This document shows, piece by piece, positions 24,905 through 35,455 of a stretch of DNA of 64,000 nucleotides (within the stretch, counting starts at the first letter, position 1; every line of letters begins with the position of its first letter). This DNA is from Anaerocolumna sp. AGMB13020 (GTDB taxonomy: Bacteria > Bacillota > Clostridia > Lachnospirales > Lachnospiraceae), in the NCBI RefSeq assembly GCF_033100115.1, contig NZ_CP136910.1, positions 2,540,001 to 2,604,000 of the forward strand, given 5' to 3'. Below the pieces are notes generated by a model that saw only the letters and a program-made list of their open reading frames with translations, had not been told where the DNA came from and ran no database searches. The position numbers were made by a program, and so were the translations under genes.

Positions 24905-27586
24905 CTAGTTTACAATAATTCTTAGTTGTTCTTCTGTTAGTTCTTCAACTGGGTGAAAGTCCTGTGAGGCCATGTAGTTTACTATACTTTGGGTTAAGGC
25001 TGTTACTTCCGGGTAATGAAGTTGTTCCAATAATCCCATTGTACTGATGATCAGTCTGCCTTTTCCTGTCTTTGCTTCCAGGAGCATGCCCATTTTTCTC
25101 ATTCTGGCGTAGCAGTCCAGGGCTGTTATAAGGGGAGTCAGGTTCTCAGGCAGCTTGACTGCACGGCCCTGGCACATAGGCCACCATTGCCAGTTGGCGT
25201 GAAATTCTGTAGGGAAGCTTCGAAAGACCGGGTGGTTTGGGTCCATCAGACAGCCCATAAATCCATCCTGGCTGGCAAAGGTTCCTACGGACCAGAAGTC
25301 AGTGGTAAACTGAGTTTTGATGGAGTCTGGAAAATGCTCGCTGGTTGCAGGTGGTGACAGAAATACTTTACTGCCTTTTTGTAAGGCGGTGATTGCTTCC
25401 TCCAGGCTTTGGGTTAACAGCAGGTCTTTTGGACAGGTTAAGGGAACGTCGGGATATACCCATATTGGATAGCTGTTTTCATAGGTCCCGGCTTGTATTT
25501 TCAGGGTTAGTTTTTTTGCTTCTGTCTGTGAAGCAAAGGGGAAGGTTATGCTTCCTGCCGCCGTTAGTTCTCCTTTCGGACAGGTGACCGTTTCCAGCTG
25601 TTGCTCTGCCAGCAGAGTGCCGCTGTGCTCAAGAAATACTTTGCAGCTGATGGCATAAGCTTTGTTACTGTAGTTGGCAATTTTTATGTCACAGGTTAAC
25701 TGTTCAGTGTCACGATAAGTGTATTTATCCATGAGCCCCAGAGGTACTACGTCCTTCATAAACTGCCTGAAGCGTTCCGGCTGGGCAAAGGCGTAGGGCT
25801 TGGGTTTTAGATGGGAGTTCAGCATTCCTACCAGGGCAGTTCCCTGCCCAGGAAAATCCTGCAGTCCCAAGAGGGAGATACCGGACATATCCCTGGTTCG
25901 AAGCACCGCTTCCACTTCTTCTCTATATGCCAGGAGAGACAGCTCTCCGGTGGCTTCTACATAGGTCTTCCATTGACTTGATAACCCTCTGGCTTCTACT
26001 CTTTCTTTTATATACAAAAGATTCTCAGGACTTGTGACCCCCTTGAAATCATTGCATTCATCAAAGTCCGGCAGCACCTCGTATTGTCCTACTTCAAAGT
26101 TAAAGACCGGTTTATCATATTCTTCTCGTACCTTTTGCATTTCCTTATCAAAATTTGTTCTGCTATTAGGATATTGTTCATTTATATATCCTGTCATATT
26201 GGCAGAGGTACCTCGGATATGCTCTTTGTAATAATTGGAGGAGGTATAGAAATCACTGTGCATATCCGGACCCAGGCTTCCGTAATGAGAATTTGAGGCA
26301 TTTGCATACATTCTGGTATGGTCCAGTTCTTTTGCCAAACAGAGCAGCAAATCCATTCTCTTATGTCCCAGCGCTCCGGCCTGGAGTTCATTTCCCAAGG
26401 TCAGCATGACAAAGGAGGGGTGATTGGCATAGCTTATTAATATCTGCTGTAATTCCTCTTTGTAATAGGACCAGCTCTTATCATCTTCGAAGGCTGTAGC
26501 CGGATTCCAATGGGATAGTTCCGGCTGCATCAGCATTCCCATCTCATCAGCTGCGGCAAAGGCTGCCTCCGGAGGACAATGGGAATGAAAACGCATGCAG
26601 TTTATTCCATAGGATTCATAGACCGACAGAACTTTTGTCCATTCCTCTTTGGACATTGGCATATGTCCGTTTTCAGGAAATACGCAGCAATTGGATTCAC
26701 TGCGCAGAAAGATTATTCTGCCGTTTAACGCCAGCTTTCCATTGAGATTATGAAAGGTTCGTATTCCAAAGGAGACGGACTTCTCTGTAAGTCTTTCACC
26801 GGATACGGATAAGTTATACAGATGCGGCTCGAACTCATCCCAGGGTATGGCATTTTCACTGATTTTTATGTCTTTTATTTCAACTGTATGTCTTCCGGAT
26901 GTTTTGGCTATCGGGTGTGTTATTGTCTCTGTAAATGCTTCTGAACGAAGTATCAGAAACCCTTCATAGCTTTCTGACAAATCAAGCTCCACAACTACAC
27001 TGGCTGTTGTAAGGCCAGGATATATTCTTATATTTGTTATAAAATTCTTTTCCTCAAGGCGCAGACGCAGATAACCCAACAGACCATTCCAGTTGGTCTG
27101 GGTCTCATCGGTTGCGGCAGAGGAATATACTATGGCATCGTGGGGCCAATCAGGATATGAGTTGTCACAGCAGAAGGTACAGCTATTTTCTCCTTCCGTT
27201 ATATAATCTGTTATTTCAAAAATATGAGGTGTGGAAATGGTTCCGGATGTAAAAGCAGGCACTTCCCTGCCCTTCATATGAAGGGACAGCTGACGACTTC
27301 TCTCCACTTCCAGGAATACTCTTTCCTCTGTTTTCGGAAGCTGAAAGGTCTTTGTAAAGTAAGCTGATCCTTCGTAGGTGTTCCTTCTTGTCAGTCTGGT
27401 TAAGATTCTGGTATTGCCTAACATATCCTTTTCGTTTCCAAGTCCGGCGTCGGGATGCCATTGATTCGCCCCTGCATCGGGAAAACCTACACCGTTTCCA
27501 TCCAGGGTTCCCGGCAGATTTACGCTATCAGCTTTGTGACCTGAAAGCTGCAGCTCCCATTGACCGCTTAAATCAATATAGTTCAT
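24905..27586 (-). CDS. Glycoside hydrolase family 2 protein (beta-galactosidase/beta-glucuronidase-like)
   Basis: This 893-residue protein without a signal peptide is probably cytoplasmic. An N-terminal sugar-binding jelly roll (about residues 1-165) is followed by an Ig-like domain and a TIM barrel. The barrel carries the acid/base Glu400 in MLTLGNELQAG and the probable nucleophile Glu498 in VFNFEVGQYE. The C-terminal region of about 250 residues is beta-rich. The family hydrolyses beta-linked galactosides, glucuronides, mannosides and others; the substrate cannot be told. It has no transporter or regulator gene beside it. Confidence 0.88.
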   Translation of the reverse strand: MNYIDLSGQWELQLSGHKADSVNLPGTLDGNGVGFPDAGANQWHPDAGLGNEKDMLGNTRILTRLTRRNTYEGSAYFTKTFQLPKTEERVFLEVERSRQLSLHMKGREVPAFTSGTISTPHIFEITDYITEGENSCTFCCDNSYPDWPHDAIVYSSAATDETQTNWNGLLGYLRLRLEEKNFITNIRIYPGLTTASVVVELDLSESYEGFLILRSEAFTETITHPIAKTSGRHTVEIKDIKISENAIPWDEFEPHLYNLSVSGERLTEKSVSFGIRTFHNLNGKLALNGRIIFLRSESNCCVFPENGHMPMSKEEWTKVLSVYESYGINCMRFHSHCPPEAAFAAADEMGMLMQPELSHWNPATAFEDDKSWSYYKEELQQILISYANHPSFVMLTLGNELQAGALGHKRMDLLLCLAKELDHTRMYANASNSHYGSLGPDMHSDFYTSSNYYKEHIRGTSANMTGYINEQYPNSRTNFDKEMQKVREEYDKPVFNFEVGQYEVLPDFDECNDFKGVTSPENLLYIKERVEARGLSSQWKTYVEATGELSLLAYREEVEAVLRTRDMSGISLLGLQDFPGQGTALVGMLNSHLKPKPYAFAQPERFRQFMKDVVPLGLMDKYTYRDTEQLTCDIKIANYSNKAYAISCKVFLEHSGTLLAEQQLETVTCPKGELTAAGSITFPFASQTEAKKLTLKIQAGTYENSYPIWVYPDVPLTCPKDLLLTQSLEEAITALQKGSKVFLSPPATSEHFPDSIKTQFTTDFWSVGTFASQDGFMGCLMDPNHPVFRSFPTEFHANWQWWPMCQGRAVKLPENLTPLITALDCYARMRKMGMLLEAKTGKGRLIISTMGLLEQLHYPEVTALTQSIVNYMASQDFHPVEELTEEQLRIIVN

Positions 27587-27823
27587 TGTTACCTCCCTAT
27601 GAAAGCATTAAGAAATATCTTTTATATTCAAATTTAACCTAGTAAATAGTATGACTCTATTTTATCATGAACTTATGAGAATAAAATGCAGTATCTACAT
27701 CATTAATGGACAATATAACACAGTGTAGATACAATCCTATGAAAATAGATGAACTCTCATTAATTTAACTATCAGCACAAAGCTGCTTACAGGCAGCTGC
27801 TGCCAGAAAGAGGAGGTAGTCAA

Positions 27824-28744
27824 TTGTTTTCTATTAATAAAGAAGATTTTATAGAGATGAAGACCGCTATAACCAGGGAGGATTATAATAATCTGAAGGA
27901 ATTAGAAGCTGTCTGCGTGAAGGACAATATTAATCTGAAGCTGGAACTGGAGTATAAGCTTTCTCAGCTGTCACATACCACTGAGGCGCAAGCTTTAACT
28001 GAGAAGGCTTTTCGTTCTTCCTGTATGAAGGAATATTTATATTATTCACAGGGCAGACCGGTATCTTATCTTGGTATCTGCAGCTTTGGCGGAAATGTTT
28101 ATGAATTAAATGGAATGACACATCCTGACTTTCGAAGACGAGGATTTTTCCGCCGTCTATATACACATGCAATGTCTGAGTGCAGGTTTACAGACAGAAA
28201 GAGCTTGTTACTCCTTTCTGACGGCAATTCATTATCCGGTATCGGCTTTATAGAAGCTGTTGGCGGTCAGCCTTCTTTCTCCGAATACCGAATGGAGCTT
28301 CCTGCTGCCGCTTACAAGCCACAGACTGATGAGAAAGGTCCGGGTGCCCTGGCCCTTCGGACAGCTACTTCCGATGATCTTGCGGAAATCAGAAAACAGG
28401 ATCATATCTTTTTCGGTGATGAAGAGGATAAAGGAGACTCCGATTTTATTTCCTCCATTGACCACACCTTTATCGTGGAAAATGAGGACAAAATTATTGG
28501 AAAGATAAAGATAGATTTCAATACAGATGAGGCTTTTATCTATGGTTTTGGCATTCTGCCGGAATTCCGGGGTGCAGGTTATGGCAAAGCAGCTATCCAC
28601 GAAGCCTTACACCTGATTTTTTCAAAAGGCCTGAAGAAAGCAGCCCTCGATGTGGCTGCCGTCAATGATCGTGCTTTACATGTCTATACAAGCAATGGTT
28701 TTGTAAAAGTATCGGAAATGCGTTACTATGAAAAAGCGCTTTAA
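27824..28744 (+). CDS. Double GNAT-domain acetyltransferase
   Basis: This 306-residue protein has two GNAT halves. In the first, GMTHPDFRRRGFFRRLY is the acetyl-CoA site. The second has FGILPEFRGAGYGKAAIHEAL and ALHVYTSNGFVKVSEMRYYEK. Only the second keeps a fully typical R/QxxGxG/A motif. The start appears to be a TTG seven bases after a strong GAGGAGG Shine-Dalgarno. The substrate is unknown. It is alone on the plus strand between two minus-strand genes. Confidence 0.85.
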   Translation: MFSINKEDFIEMKTAITREDYNNLKELEAVCVKDNINLKLELEYKLSQLSHTTEAQALTEKAFRSSCMKEYLYYSQGRPVSYLGICSFGGNVYELNGMTHPDFRRRGFFRRLYTHAMSECRFTDRKSLLLLSDGNSLSGIGFIEAVGGQPSFSEYRMELPAAAYKPQTDEKGPGALALRTATSDDLAEIRKQDHIFFGDEEDKGDSDFISSIDHTFIVENEDKIIGKIKIDFNTDEAFIYGFGILPEFRGAGYGKAAIHEALHLIFSKGLKKAALDVAAVNDRALHVYTSNGFVKVSEMRYYEKAL

Positions 28745-28990
28745 ATAACGTCAATGCCAGAAGGGAAGGAAAAAGAAGCCACCAGCATATGCCTTGTTCC
28801 GGTATCTACAAGGCATGCCCCTCTCGCGGGAGTTATTGTTATATCCCGACGCTGCTGTTTTCTCTGCTCGTTCCTGTACCTTCTGCGACATTCCTGCTCT
28901 ACAGTTCTACATTGACAAACAAAGTATAACAGGTTATTGCTTATATTTACTTAATTCTGCAAAATAGGGTCGATTTTATGCATATTGTTC

Positions 28991-30277
28991 CTAGAGTACC
29001 AGCCGGACATTGAAGCAGTTGTTACAAACACGGTAAATTACCTCTGCATTGTAACGTTCTGCAAAAGCAAGTACACTTTTCGTACCGATGCCATGTCCGG
29101 TTTTATGTGCTATCGGATATCCTTTCTCATCCATAGGAATCTCCCTGTCGCATGTATTTTCCACCTCAAGAATCAGCTGCTCCCTATATAAGATTGTACA
29201 ATATAGTCTGGGAGTTATATCTGACGGCAGCTTTTCAAGGGCATTTATAGCATTTTCAAGAAGATTGGACAATGCAATAGACAGTTCCAGGGAATCCACC
29301 GGTATTTCCTCTGGTAAATCTGCTTTTATGTTACAGGGAATATCTGCTAGTTCTAACAGTCCGGCATAATGGCTTATAGCTGCATTAACGGTCCGGTTCT
29401 CACAGTACCTTCTTGGTACTTCCGGATGCTTAAGCACCTGCTGTTCTAGCAGCGCAGTTGCCTTAACTACCTCTCCCCGCCTTAACAATTCAATCAATGT
29501 GTTGTTAAAATGCCTTATGTCATGATTCGTTATACTCATATTTCTGGCGGCTTCATCAATCACCGCCAACTGCTGCTGCATTGATAGTACCGAGAGGCGC
29601 AAAAGCTCCTGTCCATTCTGCATTTTCAGATTCTCCTCCTGCAGCTTATGCTCCCTGGACAAGGTCTTCATTGAGTGAAAGATAGAGGCATAGGAAGCTG
29701 TTGCCACTAAAATCAGAAGCACCAGGGGAACTGCTTCTTCCGTAAGTGTGACAACAATATTCCTGCTGCCGATAAAATAATAGAGAAAAGCGGCACAAAT
29801 AGTAGCTGCCATATAAAAGTACATATTCCAATATGAAACAATCTGACGGTATAACGGACGGATAGAATACCTCAAAAAGATCGAAATGGAAAAGAACATA
29901 ATCAACCGCAGCAGTGTATTGGCATAAATCGATCCGGGCAGTGGACGCGATCCCAGGAAGCTCAACACGATAACTACCGCTCCGATGTTTTGAATCGTAA
30001 TAAAGCTGAACAGCCATTGCATAAAGCTATCCTGAAACAATGGTTTCATTGCAATACAGGTAACTATAAAAATGACCACATCAAGCTTTGATAATAAGGT
30101 CAGATCCTTATGGATATAACAAAATACCGCTATCAGAAAATCACATACAAGAAAAGCAAACATGACCAGATTGGTCACCTTTCTGCTATATTTAGGTTGA
30201 AGCAGCGTAACCATAAGTACTATATTCATGACAATAGAGACCAGCGCACGAAGAAAATCCGGAAACAGGCTGGTCAT
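28991..30277 (-). CDS. AgrC/ComD-type sensor histidine kinase (GHKL)
   Basis: This 428-residue kinase has about six N-terminal membrane helices (residues 1-200) and a coiled region. The phosphoacceptor His is in NHDIRHFNNTLIEL, followed by a GHKL ATPase domain with ALSNLLENAINALE (N box) and GHGIGTKSVLAFAERY (G box). Its ATG overlaps the stop of the LytTR regulator gene by four bases, so the two form one unit. Such kinases often sense autoinducing peptides, but no agrB or agrD gene is visible nearby. Confidence 0.9.
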   Translation of the reverse strand: MTSLFPDFLRALVSIVMNIVLMVTLLQPKYSRKVTNLVMFAFLVCDFLIAVFCYIHKDLTLLSKLDVVIFIVTCIAMKPLFQDSFMQWLFSFITIQNIGAVVIVLSFLGSRPLPGSIYANTLLRLIMFFSISIFLRYSIRPLYRQIVSYWNMYFYMAATICAAFLYYFIGSRNIVVTLTEEAVPLVLLILVATASYASIFHSMKTLSREHKLQEENLKMQNGQELLRLSVLSMQQQLAVIDEAARNMSITNHDIRHFNNTLIELLRRGEVVKATALLEQQVLKHPEVPRRYCENRTVNAAISHYAGLLELADIPCNIKADLPEEIPVDSLELSIALSNLLENAINALEKLPSDITPRLYCTILYREQLILEVENTCDREIPMDEKGYPIAHKTGHGIGTKSVLAFAERYNAEVIYRVCNNCFNVRLVL

Positions 30278-31011
30278 AATAGTTCCTTCTTTCCAAGCAC
30301 ATAATTCAGATAGTCATCCCGTACCTCTGAATAAAGCTTTTTGGATATGGGAACCGTTAATCCACCCCGGAGCATAAAATGTTCTTTGCAAAAGCGCTCC
30401 ACACGGCGAAGATTTACCGCAAAAGAAATATGCGGCTGCAAAAAATAACCGCTGTGCAGCAAAGGTGCGATATGCTCAGAAAAACGCCCGACTAGTGTGG
30501 ACGTCTCCAGCTGCCCGCCATTGATAAGCCGGTATATTACCCTGCGGTGGGAATATTCGCAGCAGGCAATCTCACATATACGCAAGGTATGTACCCCCTC
30601 CTTTGTTTTTATTGCCAGCATGACTTCTTCTAGTAAATCGGTTAGGGATACAGCTAAGGCAAGACTGTCAAACAACTGCTGTTTTACGATTGGTTTGAGC
30701 AAATAGTTTATAGGATGTGCACAGAATGCATTTAAAGCAAAGGATGGTTCTGCTGTGACATAAATAATCTGTGCCTCCTTATCAAGATGACGGATATCCT
30801 TGCCAACTTCAATTCCGTTCAACATAGGCATCAGGATATCCAAAATATAAATGTGAAAACGCTCCCTGGCACAAGCTGTAAGTAATTCATCCGGATGTAA
30901 AAATAAACTTACTTTCGCATCAATTGCATCTAGTTCCAAATATTCATGTACGTATGCAGCAATACCTGCAAGCTGATCCTGCTGGTCATCACAAATTGCG
31001 ATATGAAGCAT
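30274..31011 (-). CDS. LytTR-type response regulator (AgrA-like)
   Basis: A 245-residue protein. The receiver domain has acidic residues near the N-terminus (AICDDQQDQ), the phosphoacceptor Asp in YILDILMPMLNGIEVG, and a conserved Lys in LLKPI. The C-terminal LytTR DNA-binding domain starts near residue 140 and includes FSEHIAPLLHSGYFLQPHISFAVNLRRV. It precedes and overlaps the kinase gene. The targets could include the adjacent polysaccharide genes, but this is unsupported by any site I could see. Confidence 0.92.
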   Translation of the reverse strand: MLHIAICDDQQDQLAGIAAYVHEYLELDAIDAKVSLFLHPDELLTACARERFHIYILDILMPMLNGIEVGKDIRHLDKEAQIIYVTAEPSFALNAFCAHPINYLLKPIVKQQLFDSLALAVSLTDLLEEVMLAIKTKEGVHTLRICEIACCEYSHRRVIYRLINGGQLETSTLVGRFSEHIAPLLHSGYFLQPHISFAVNLRRVERFCKEHFMLRGGLTVPISKKLYSEVRDDYLNYVLGKKELL

Positions 31012-31306
31012 CGCTTCACCTCCCTGGTAATGTGATACAGAAACACAATCGCATAATTGCCGCTATTATCCGTAATCCTGAATAACCTTTCTCTCAGTCA
31101 TTCATATGCCCCTTCCCTTTCTGCTTCAAGCAGATTCAGCTTATTCTTAACATTTTCTGCTAATATATTTCATCATATAACAATTACCGATTATTTTCAA
31201 TATGGCTTTTTAGAGTATGTTAAGAAGTTAAAAAAAGAGGTTTTCCATAAGAAATACTGGGTTAAATTATTTACTGTCTGTATGTCTATAGTGGATGTTA
31301 CTTCAT

Positions 31307-32728
31307 TTACTTGCGGATGGGTAATTTTATTTTTTGCTCCAGCTCAGGGAAAAATTCTAAAATTCTTTTTCGCTCTCTTATAACCATAAGAATAAAAAAC
31401 AGGAACATAAGCGTCCACCGGATGAAACTGTAATCCTTAAAGATATAGAATAGTATTGTTGAAATAATTATCAATACGATTGGTCTTACAAATGCTCTTA
31501 TTGGATAAAGGCCAGGCTCCAGCTTTTTTGCATAGATTGCATGCAGTATCAAAGATATCAGGTATGCTGCCAAGGTTGTATATGCTGCTGCTACATATCC
31601 ATATATGGGTATAAAAATATAGTTTAGTAAAACATTAACGATTGCCGCTATTATGGTATTTCTGGTTATGTAAATGGTATGTTTATAAAAATGTTCAATG
31701 TTTACATAAAGGGAGTATAAGAAAATAACATAATTCGCTAAAACAATAGGCGGTATGATTTTAATCCCTTCCCAATAAGTCTCATTAGCCATGATTTTTA
31801 CAATTTCCGGTGCTACAAGAAGCAGACAAACCATCGCATATGTCATAAAATTTATATAATCAATCGACAAAGCATTAATTTCCCCGAACTTTCTATTCTT
31901 CATTTTTTCTGTAAACCATGGCAGCCATATACCCTCTAATGAACTTGTAAGAACCGTTGCAATCATGCTAAAGTTAAATATTAAGCTATAAATTCCAGTC
32001 TGAGAAGGATTGGCTAACCATGATATCATCATTCTGTCTGATTGTGATAATACATTTAATGCAATTCCATGGATTATAAGGGGCATAGAGATAGTTAATC
32101 CGTATCTTAAATATTTTCTATTTATTCCTGCCTTGCTTTTACGATATACCAAAAGTACTACAAGAATACCAAAGAGCAGGCTGACTAATCCAGTAGGTAT
32201 TATTCTGCCAAGATAACGATCTGTTTTAAAAACAAAAAGAATTGCGACAATCGAAAAAATAACTGACACCAGATTAGGTGCAATCATCAATAATGTTCTA
32301 AATCGATATCTGTACTGCATCATTAAGTAATGAATATAGTCTTCGATGACTGCAGTAGAAAACCCCTGAAGCATACACAATAATACCAGAACGATACTGA
32401 TATTTACCTTAAACAACAAGGCGCCTGAGCATATTATCAAGGTTAAGGCAATGGAAGATAATATGGTGAAGGAAACAACTGTTGACATAAATTCATCAAT
32501 TTTTTCTTCTAAGTCTACAAACGCCAGCCTAACAGCCATATGAAGAGCAAAACCTATTGACATGGATATAATGCCGATCCATGAATTATAAGTAGTTACA
32601 ATTCCGTAATCATATGTTGATAATATACGCGTAAAAATAGGTACTGTCAAAAAAGCAATCCCTTTATTAAACAAATTCCCCAAAAGATAATACGTACCGG
32701 CCTTTTTTATGTTTATCGTCTGATTCAT
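31307..32728 (-). CDS. Wzx-type oligosaccharide flippase
   Basis: This 473-residue protein has about 12-14 membrane helices and the family N-terminus AGTYYLLGNLFNKGIAFLTVPIFTRILSTYDYG. It would flip the lipid-linked repeat unit across the membrane. It is the last gene of the assembly operon that starts near 41980. I could not identify a clear terminator in the 31012-31306 gap. Confidence 0.93.
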   Translation of the reverse strand: MNQTINIKKAGTYYLLGNLFNKGIAFLTVPIFTRILSTYDYGIVTTYNSWIGIISMSIGFALHMAVRLAFVDLEEKIDEFMSTVVSFTILSSIALTLIICSGALLFKVNISIVLVLLCMLQGFSTAVIEDYIHYLMMQYRYRFRTLLMIAPNLVSVIFSIVAILFVFKTDRYLGRIIPTGLVSLLFGILVVLLVYRKSKAGINRKYLRYGLTISMPLIIHGIALNVLSQSDRMMISWLANPSQTGIYSLIFNFSMIATVLTSSLEGIWLPWFTEKMKNRKFGEINALSIDYINFMTYAMVCLLLVAPEIVKIMANETYWEGIKIIPPIVLANYVIFLYSLYVNIEHFYKHTIYITRNTIIAAIVNVLLNYIFIPIYGYVAAAYTTLAAYLISLILHAIYAKKLEPGLYPIRAFVRPIVLIIISTILFYIFKDYSFIRWTLMFLFFILMVIRERKRILEFFPELEQKIKLPIRK

Positions 32729-32747
32729 CTTAGCTCCTGTTTACCAT

Positions 32748-33623
32748 TTAGTAATCTCCCCATAATCCCAGGCTTCTACCTCCATCCACTACAATATTCT
32801 GACCTGTTATATAAGAAGCATCCTCAGAACATAGGAAAGCAACCACGCCAGCTACTTCATCTGTTTTCCCAACCCGCTTCATACAATTTATATTAGCTTC
32901 TATGTCGGCTGTTCCTTTATCAAACACTTGCCGATTCACCCATCCAGGCGATACACAATTTGCAGTAACTCCATGCTCGCCCAATTCTATTGCAAGAGAA
33001 CGCATGAAGCCAATAATACCGGCTTTCGAAGCAGCATAATCCGACATGTTTTTTTTACCTTGTAAACCTACTACAGAAGCCATGCTGATAATTCTTCCGC
33101 CCTTTGCCTCTCTCATATATTTACCAACATATTTGCTTATCAACATTGTTCCCCTCAGATTGGCAGAAAGGACAGAATCAATCACCTCGATTTCCTGATC
33201 GATAAAAGCTTTCGAGTCCTTACGGGCACTTCCGCCGGCATTATTGATAAGAATATCAATTTTACCATATTGGCTTATAAAATCCTCTATTGCTTTTTTG
33301 ATCGCAGCTTCTTCGTCTATGTCAAAACATACCGGGACAGCTTTTCCTCCATTCTTCATAATATTGTCAATTACGAATTGTATGTTATCAATATTTCTGC
33401 CACATACACCTACAAAAGCCCCTTCCATCGCTAGTCTAAAGCATACTGCACTGCCTATGGCCCCAGATCCCCCCGTAACAAAAGCCACTTTTCCCTTTAA
33501 TTTACCTGCATCAGAAACGTTCAAAACATAATCAACCTTTACGAGTGAAGCACCTAACCATTTTTTTATTTTACTCTTAACACCCAAAGGTACTATTTTC
33601 TTTGCTATATTAAATCTGTTCAC
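32748..33623 (-). CDS. Short-chain dehydrogenase/reductase
   Basis: This 291-residue classical SDR has a NAD(P)-binding [11 protein letters not shown] near residues 51-61, [11 protein letters not shown], and a catalytic Ser-Tyr-Lys set in SMASVVG and YAASKAG. The C-terminal [18 protein letters not shown] is typical of FabG-like enzymes. It stands between the flippase and the MenD-like gene and probably modifies a sugar or an acyl/keto substituent of the repeat unit. The substrate is unknown. Confidence 0.9.
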   Translation of the reverse strand: MNRFNIAKKIVPLGVKSKIKKWLGASLVKVDYVLNVSDAGKLKGKVAFVTGGSGAIGSAVCFRLAMEGAFVGVCGRNIDNIQFVIDNIMKNGGKAVPVCFDIDEEAAIKKAIEDFISQYGKIDILINNAGGSARKDSKAFIDQEIEVIDSVLSANLRGTMLISKYVGKYMREAKGGRIISMASVVGLQGKKNMSDYAASKAGIIGFMRSLAIELGEHGVTANCVSPGWVNRQVFDKGTADIEANINCMKRVGKTDEVAGVVAFLCSEDASYITGQNIVVDGGRSLGLWGDY

Positions 33624-33649
33624 GCCTTCCTACCTGCCTTTCTATTGTC

Positions 33650-35431
33650 TTATGTTCTGCCAAGTAATTTCTTTATCTGTCGCTTGGCAGGCTCTGGCAG
33701 TTTTGATGCTACAGCTGTTAAAGTTCTTGAGGTTGCCGGTCGGAAGCTGTTAAGAATGCCATTCATCTGCTTAATATCATTATCTTTATCTGTGAATACC
33801 TCAAATACAATTGGTTCTGAAGAACCCTCCGACAGAAATAATTCCAGGTTTTTATCAAACATGTCTTTGTTATCAGCGGATAAGTATTTAAAACCCTGGC
33901 TTATCGTCCAGCCTTTTACACTTGTGCAATGCTCTGCTGCAACATGACGGTCAATCGTAGAAAACGTCTTAACCTGTTTATAATAAGAAGAGTGAAATAG
34001 TGCTCCGCCTGAATTGTTACATATCATAATCCTGATATTCTTATTTATATATCTATTCCAAAGTGCATTCATATCGTAGAAGAAACTCAGATCACCTATT
34101 ATAAGAAAACTCAGGCAATTTGAGACATAGGACTGTGCTATAAACGATGACATGGAACCATCTATCCCGCAAGTCCCCCTATTGCAAAAGATTTCAATGC
34201 CTGGATTTATTGCAAAATAGCTGGCAATTCTTATGCTGTTGCTGTTTGATATATGTAGCAAGCAATTTTCCGGTAAATTTTTTAACAGCTGCTGATTGGC
34301 ATAAACACTTGAAAAGTCTATTAAGGCATTATCTCTTAATAACATTTTCTCCTTCCTTTTGCTAGTCCATTGCTCAAGATATTCATGTGTGTGTGCTTCC
34401 TCCGGAATAAGACTGTCAAACAGCTCAAAGAACTTTGCAGGTGAACACTCGATAATATCTGTCATACATCTGAAAGGATCAGAAATCACTCCCTCCCGTG
34501 ATACATGCCAGTGCTTGAATTTTCCACTCATGCCAAGTAACTTTGTTTTTACAGGTGTCAGGGAATTTCCATGCATTGTTATGACAATATCCGGACACAA
34601 TGCCGCATAATCATCGGGCTGCAGCAAAGATCCTAAAACATATGTATTCATTGTACCTTCGCAATGTAAATTGGATAAATGATCCGTTGAGATAAGACAA
34701 TTGAATTTCTTACAGAAACGTTCAATTATTACCTTCTCGTGTTCACTTACTGCTCCCGCCTGTCCATAGATTATTAAGATTCTTTCTGAAATGAGCTGTT
34801 TTGCTTTTTCTCTCCATTTCTCAAGTTCATCTTCTATCATAAGCCTGTTAATTTTAGTAATATCAGGCAACTGTTCCAAATCAAATTTGAAGGTTCCTTG
34901 TTCAACCGGGTAATTATCGTCAATAGGAAAATTAATATGAACTGGCCCCTTATCTTTATGTTCAAGCTCTAATAGTGCTTCATTAACCAAACGGGAGCAA
35001 TACCAAAAGTCCTTATCATCTCGCACAATTGGGAGGCTGACAACTTTTTTGCATACCTCCTTATACAGACCCAGCTGCGGAATACATTGATCCTCCTGCT
35101 GATTCAAATAATAAGGATGTCTATCCGAAGTTAAAATAAGCAAGGGCAGCTGCTGATAATACGCCTCATTAGCAGCTGACACATAATTTGCTGAAGCAGT
35201 TCCGGAGGTACATACTACAGCCACTGGACGTTTAAGCTTTTCAATGAGCCCTATTGCAAAAAAACCTGCGCTCCTTTCGTCTACAATTGAATAACAATGA
35301 AAGAACTGATCCTCTTCGACTGAAAATACAAGTGGAATATGTCTTGTACCAGCGGAAATCACTAAATCCTTAATGTTAAATTTCTTTAATAATGCAATCA
35401 GAATTTGAACATTGCGATGTGTACTATACAT
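33650..35431 (-). CDS. MenD-like thiamine-diphosphate enzyme in a polysaccharide locus
   Basis: This 593-residue protein matches the whole MenD layout: AGTRHIPLVFSVEED, the ThDP-activating Glu in IVDERSAGFFAIGLI, VCTSGTASANYVSAANEAYYQQLPLLILTSDRHP, NRGTCGIDGSMSS and a C-terminal NNSGGALFH. MenD makes SEPHCHC from isochorismate and 2-oxoglutarate in menaquinone synthesis. No other men gene is here; neighbours are sugar enzymes. It is therefore likely a paralogue adding or making a carbon unit for the polysaccharide, perhaps with the adjacent SDR. The true reaction is unknown. A strong GGAGG Shine-Dalgarno precedes the ATG. Confidence 0.85.
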   Translation of the reverse strand: MYSTHRNVQILIALLKKFNIKDLVISAGTRHIPLVFSVEEDQFFHCYSIVDERSAGFFAIGLIEKLKRPVAVVCTSGTASANYVSAANEAYYQQLPLLILTSDRHPYYLNQQEDQCIPQLGLYKEVCKKVVSLPIVRDDKDFWYCSRLVNEALLELEHKDKGPVHINFPIDDNYPVEQGTFKFDLEQLPDITKINRLMIEDELEKWREKAKQLISERILIIYGQAGAVSEHEKVIIERFCKKFNCLISTDHLSNLHCEGTMNTYVLGSLLQPDDYAALCPDIVITMHGNSLTPVKTKLLGMSGKFKHWHVSREGVISDPFRCMTDIIECSPAKFFELFDSLIPEEAHTHEYLEQWTSKRKEKMLLRDNALIDFSSVYANQQLLKNLPENCLLHISNSNSIRIASYFAINPGIEIFCNRGTCGIDGSMSSFIAQSYVSNCLSFLIIGDLSFFYDMNALWNRYINKNIRIMICNNSGGALFHSSYYKQVKTFSTIDRHVAAEHCTSVKGWTISQGFKYLSADNKDMFDKNLELFLSEGSSEPIVFEVFTDKDNDIKQMNGILNSFRPATSRTLTAVASKLPEPAKRQIKKLLGRT

Positions 35432-35455
35432 TTTCTTTCCTCCTGGTTATTATCC

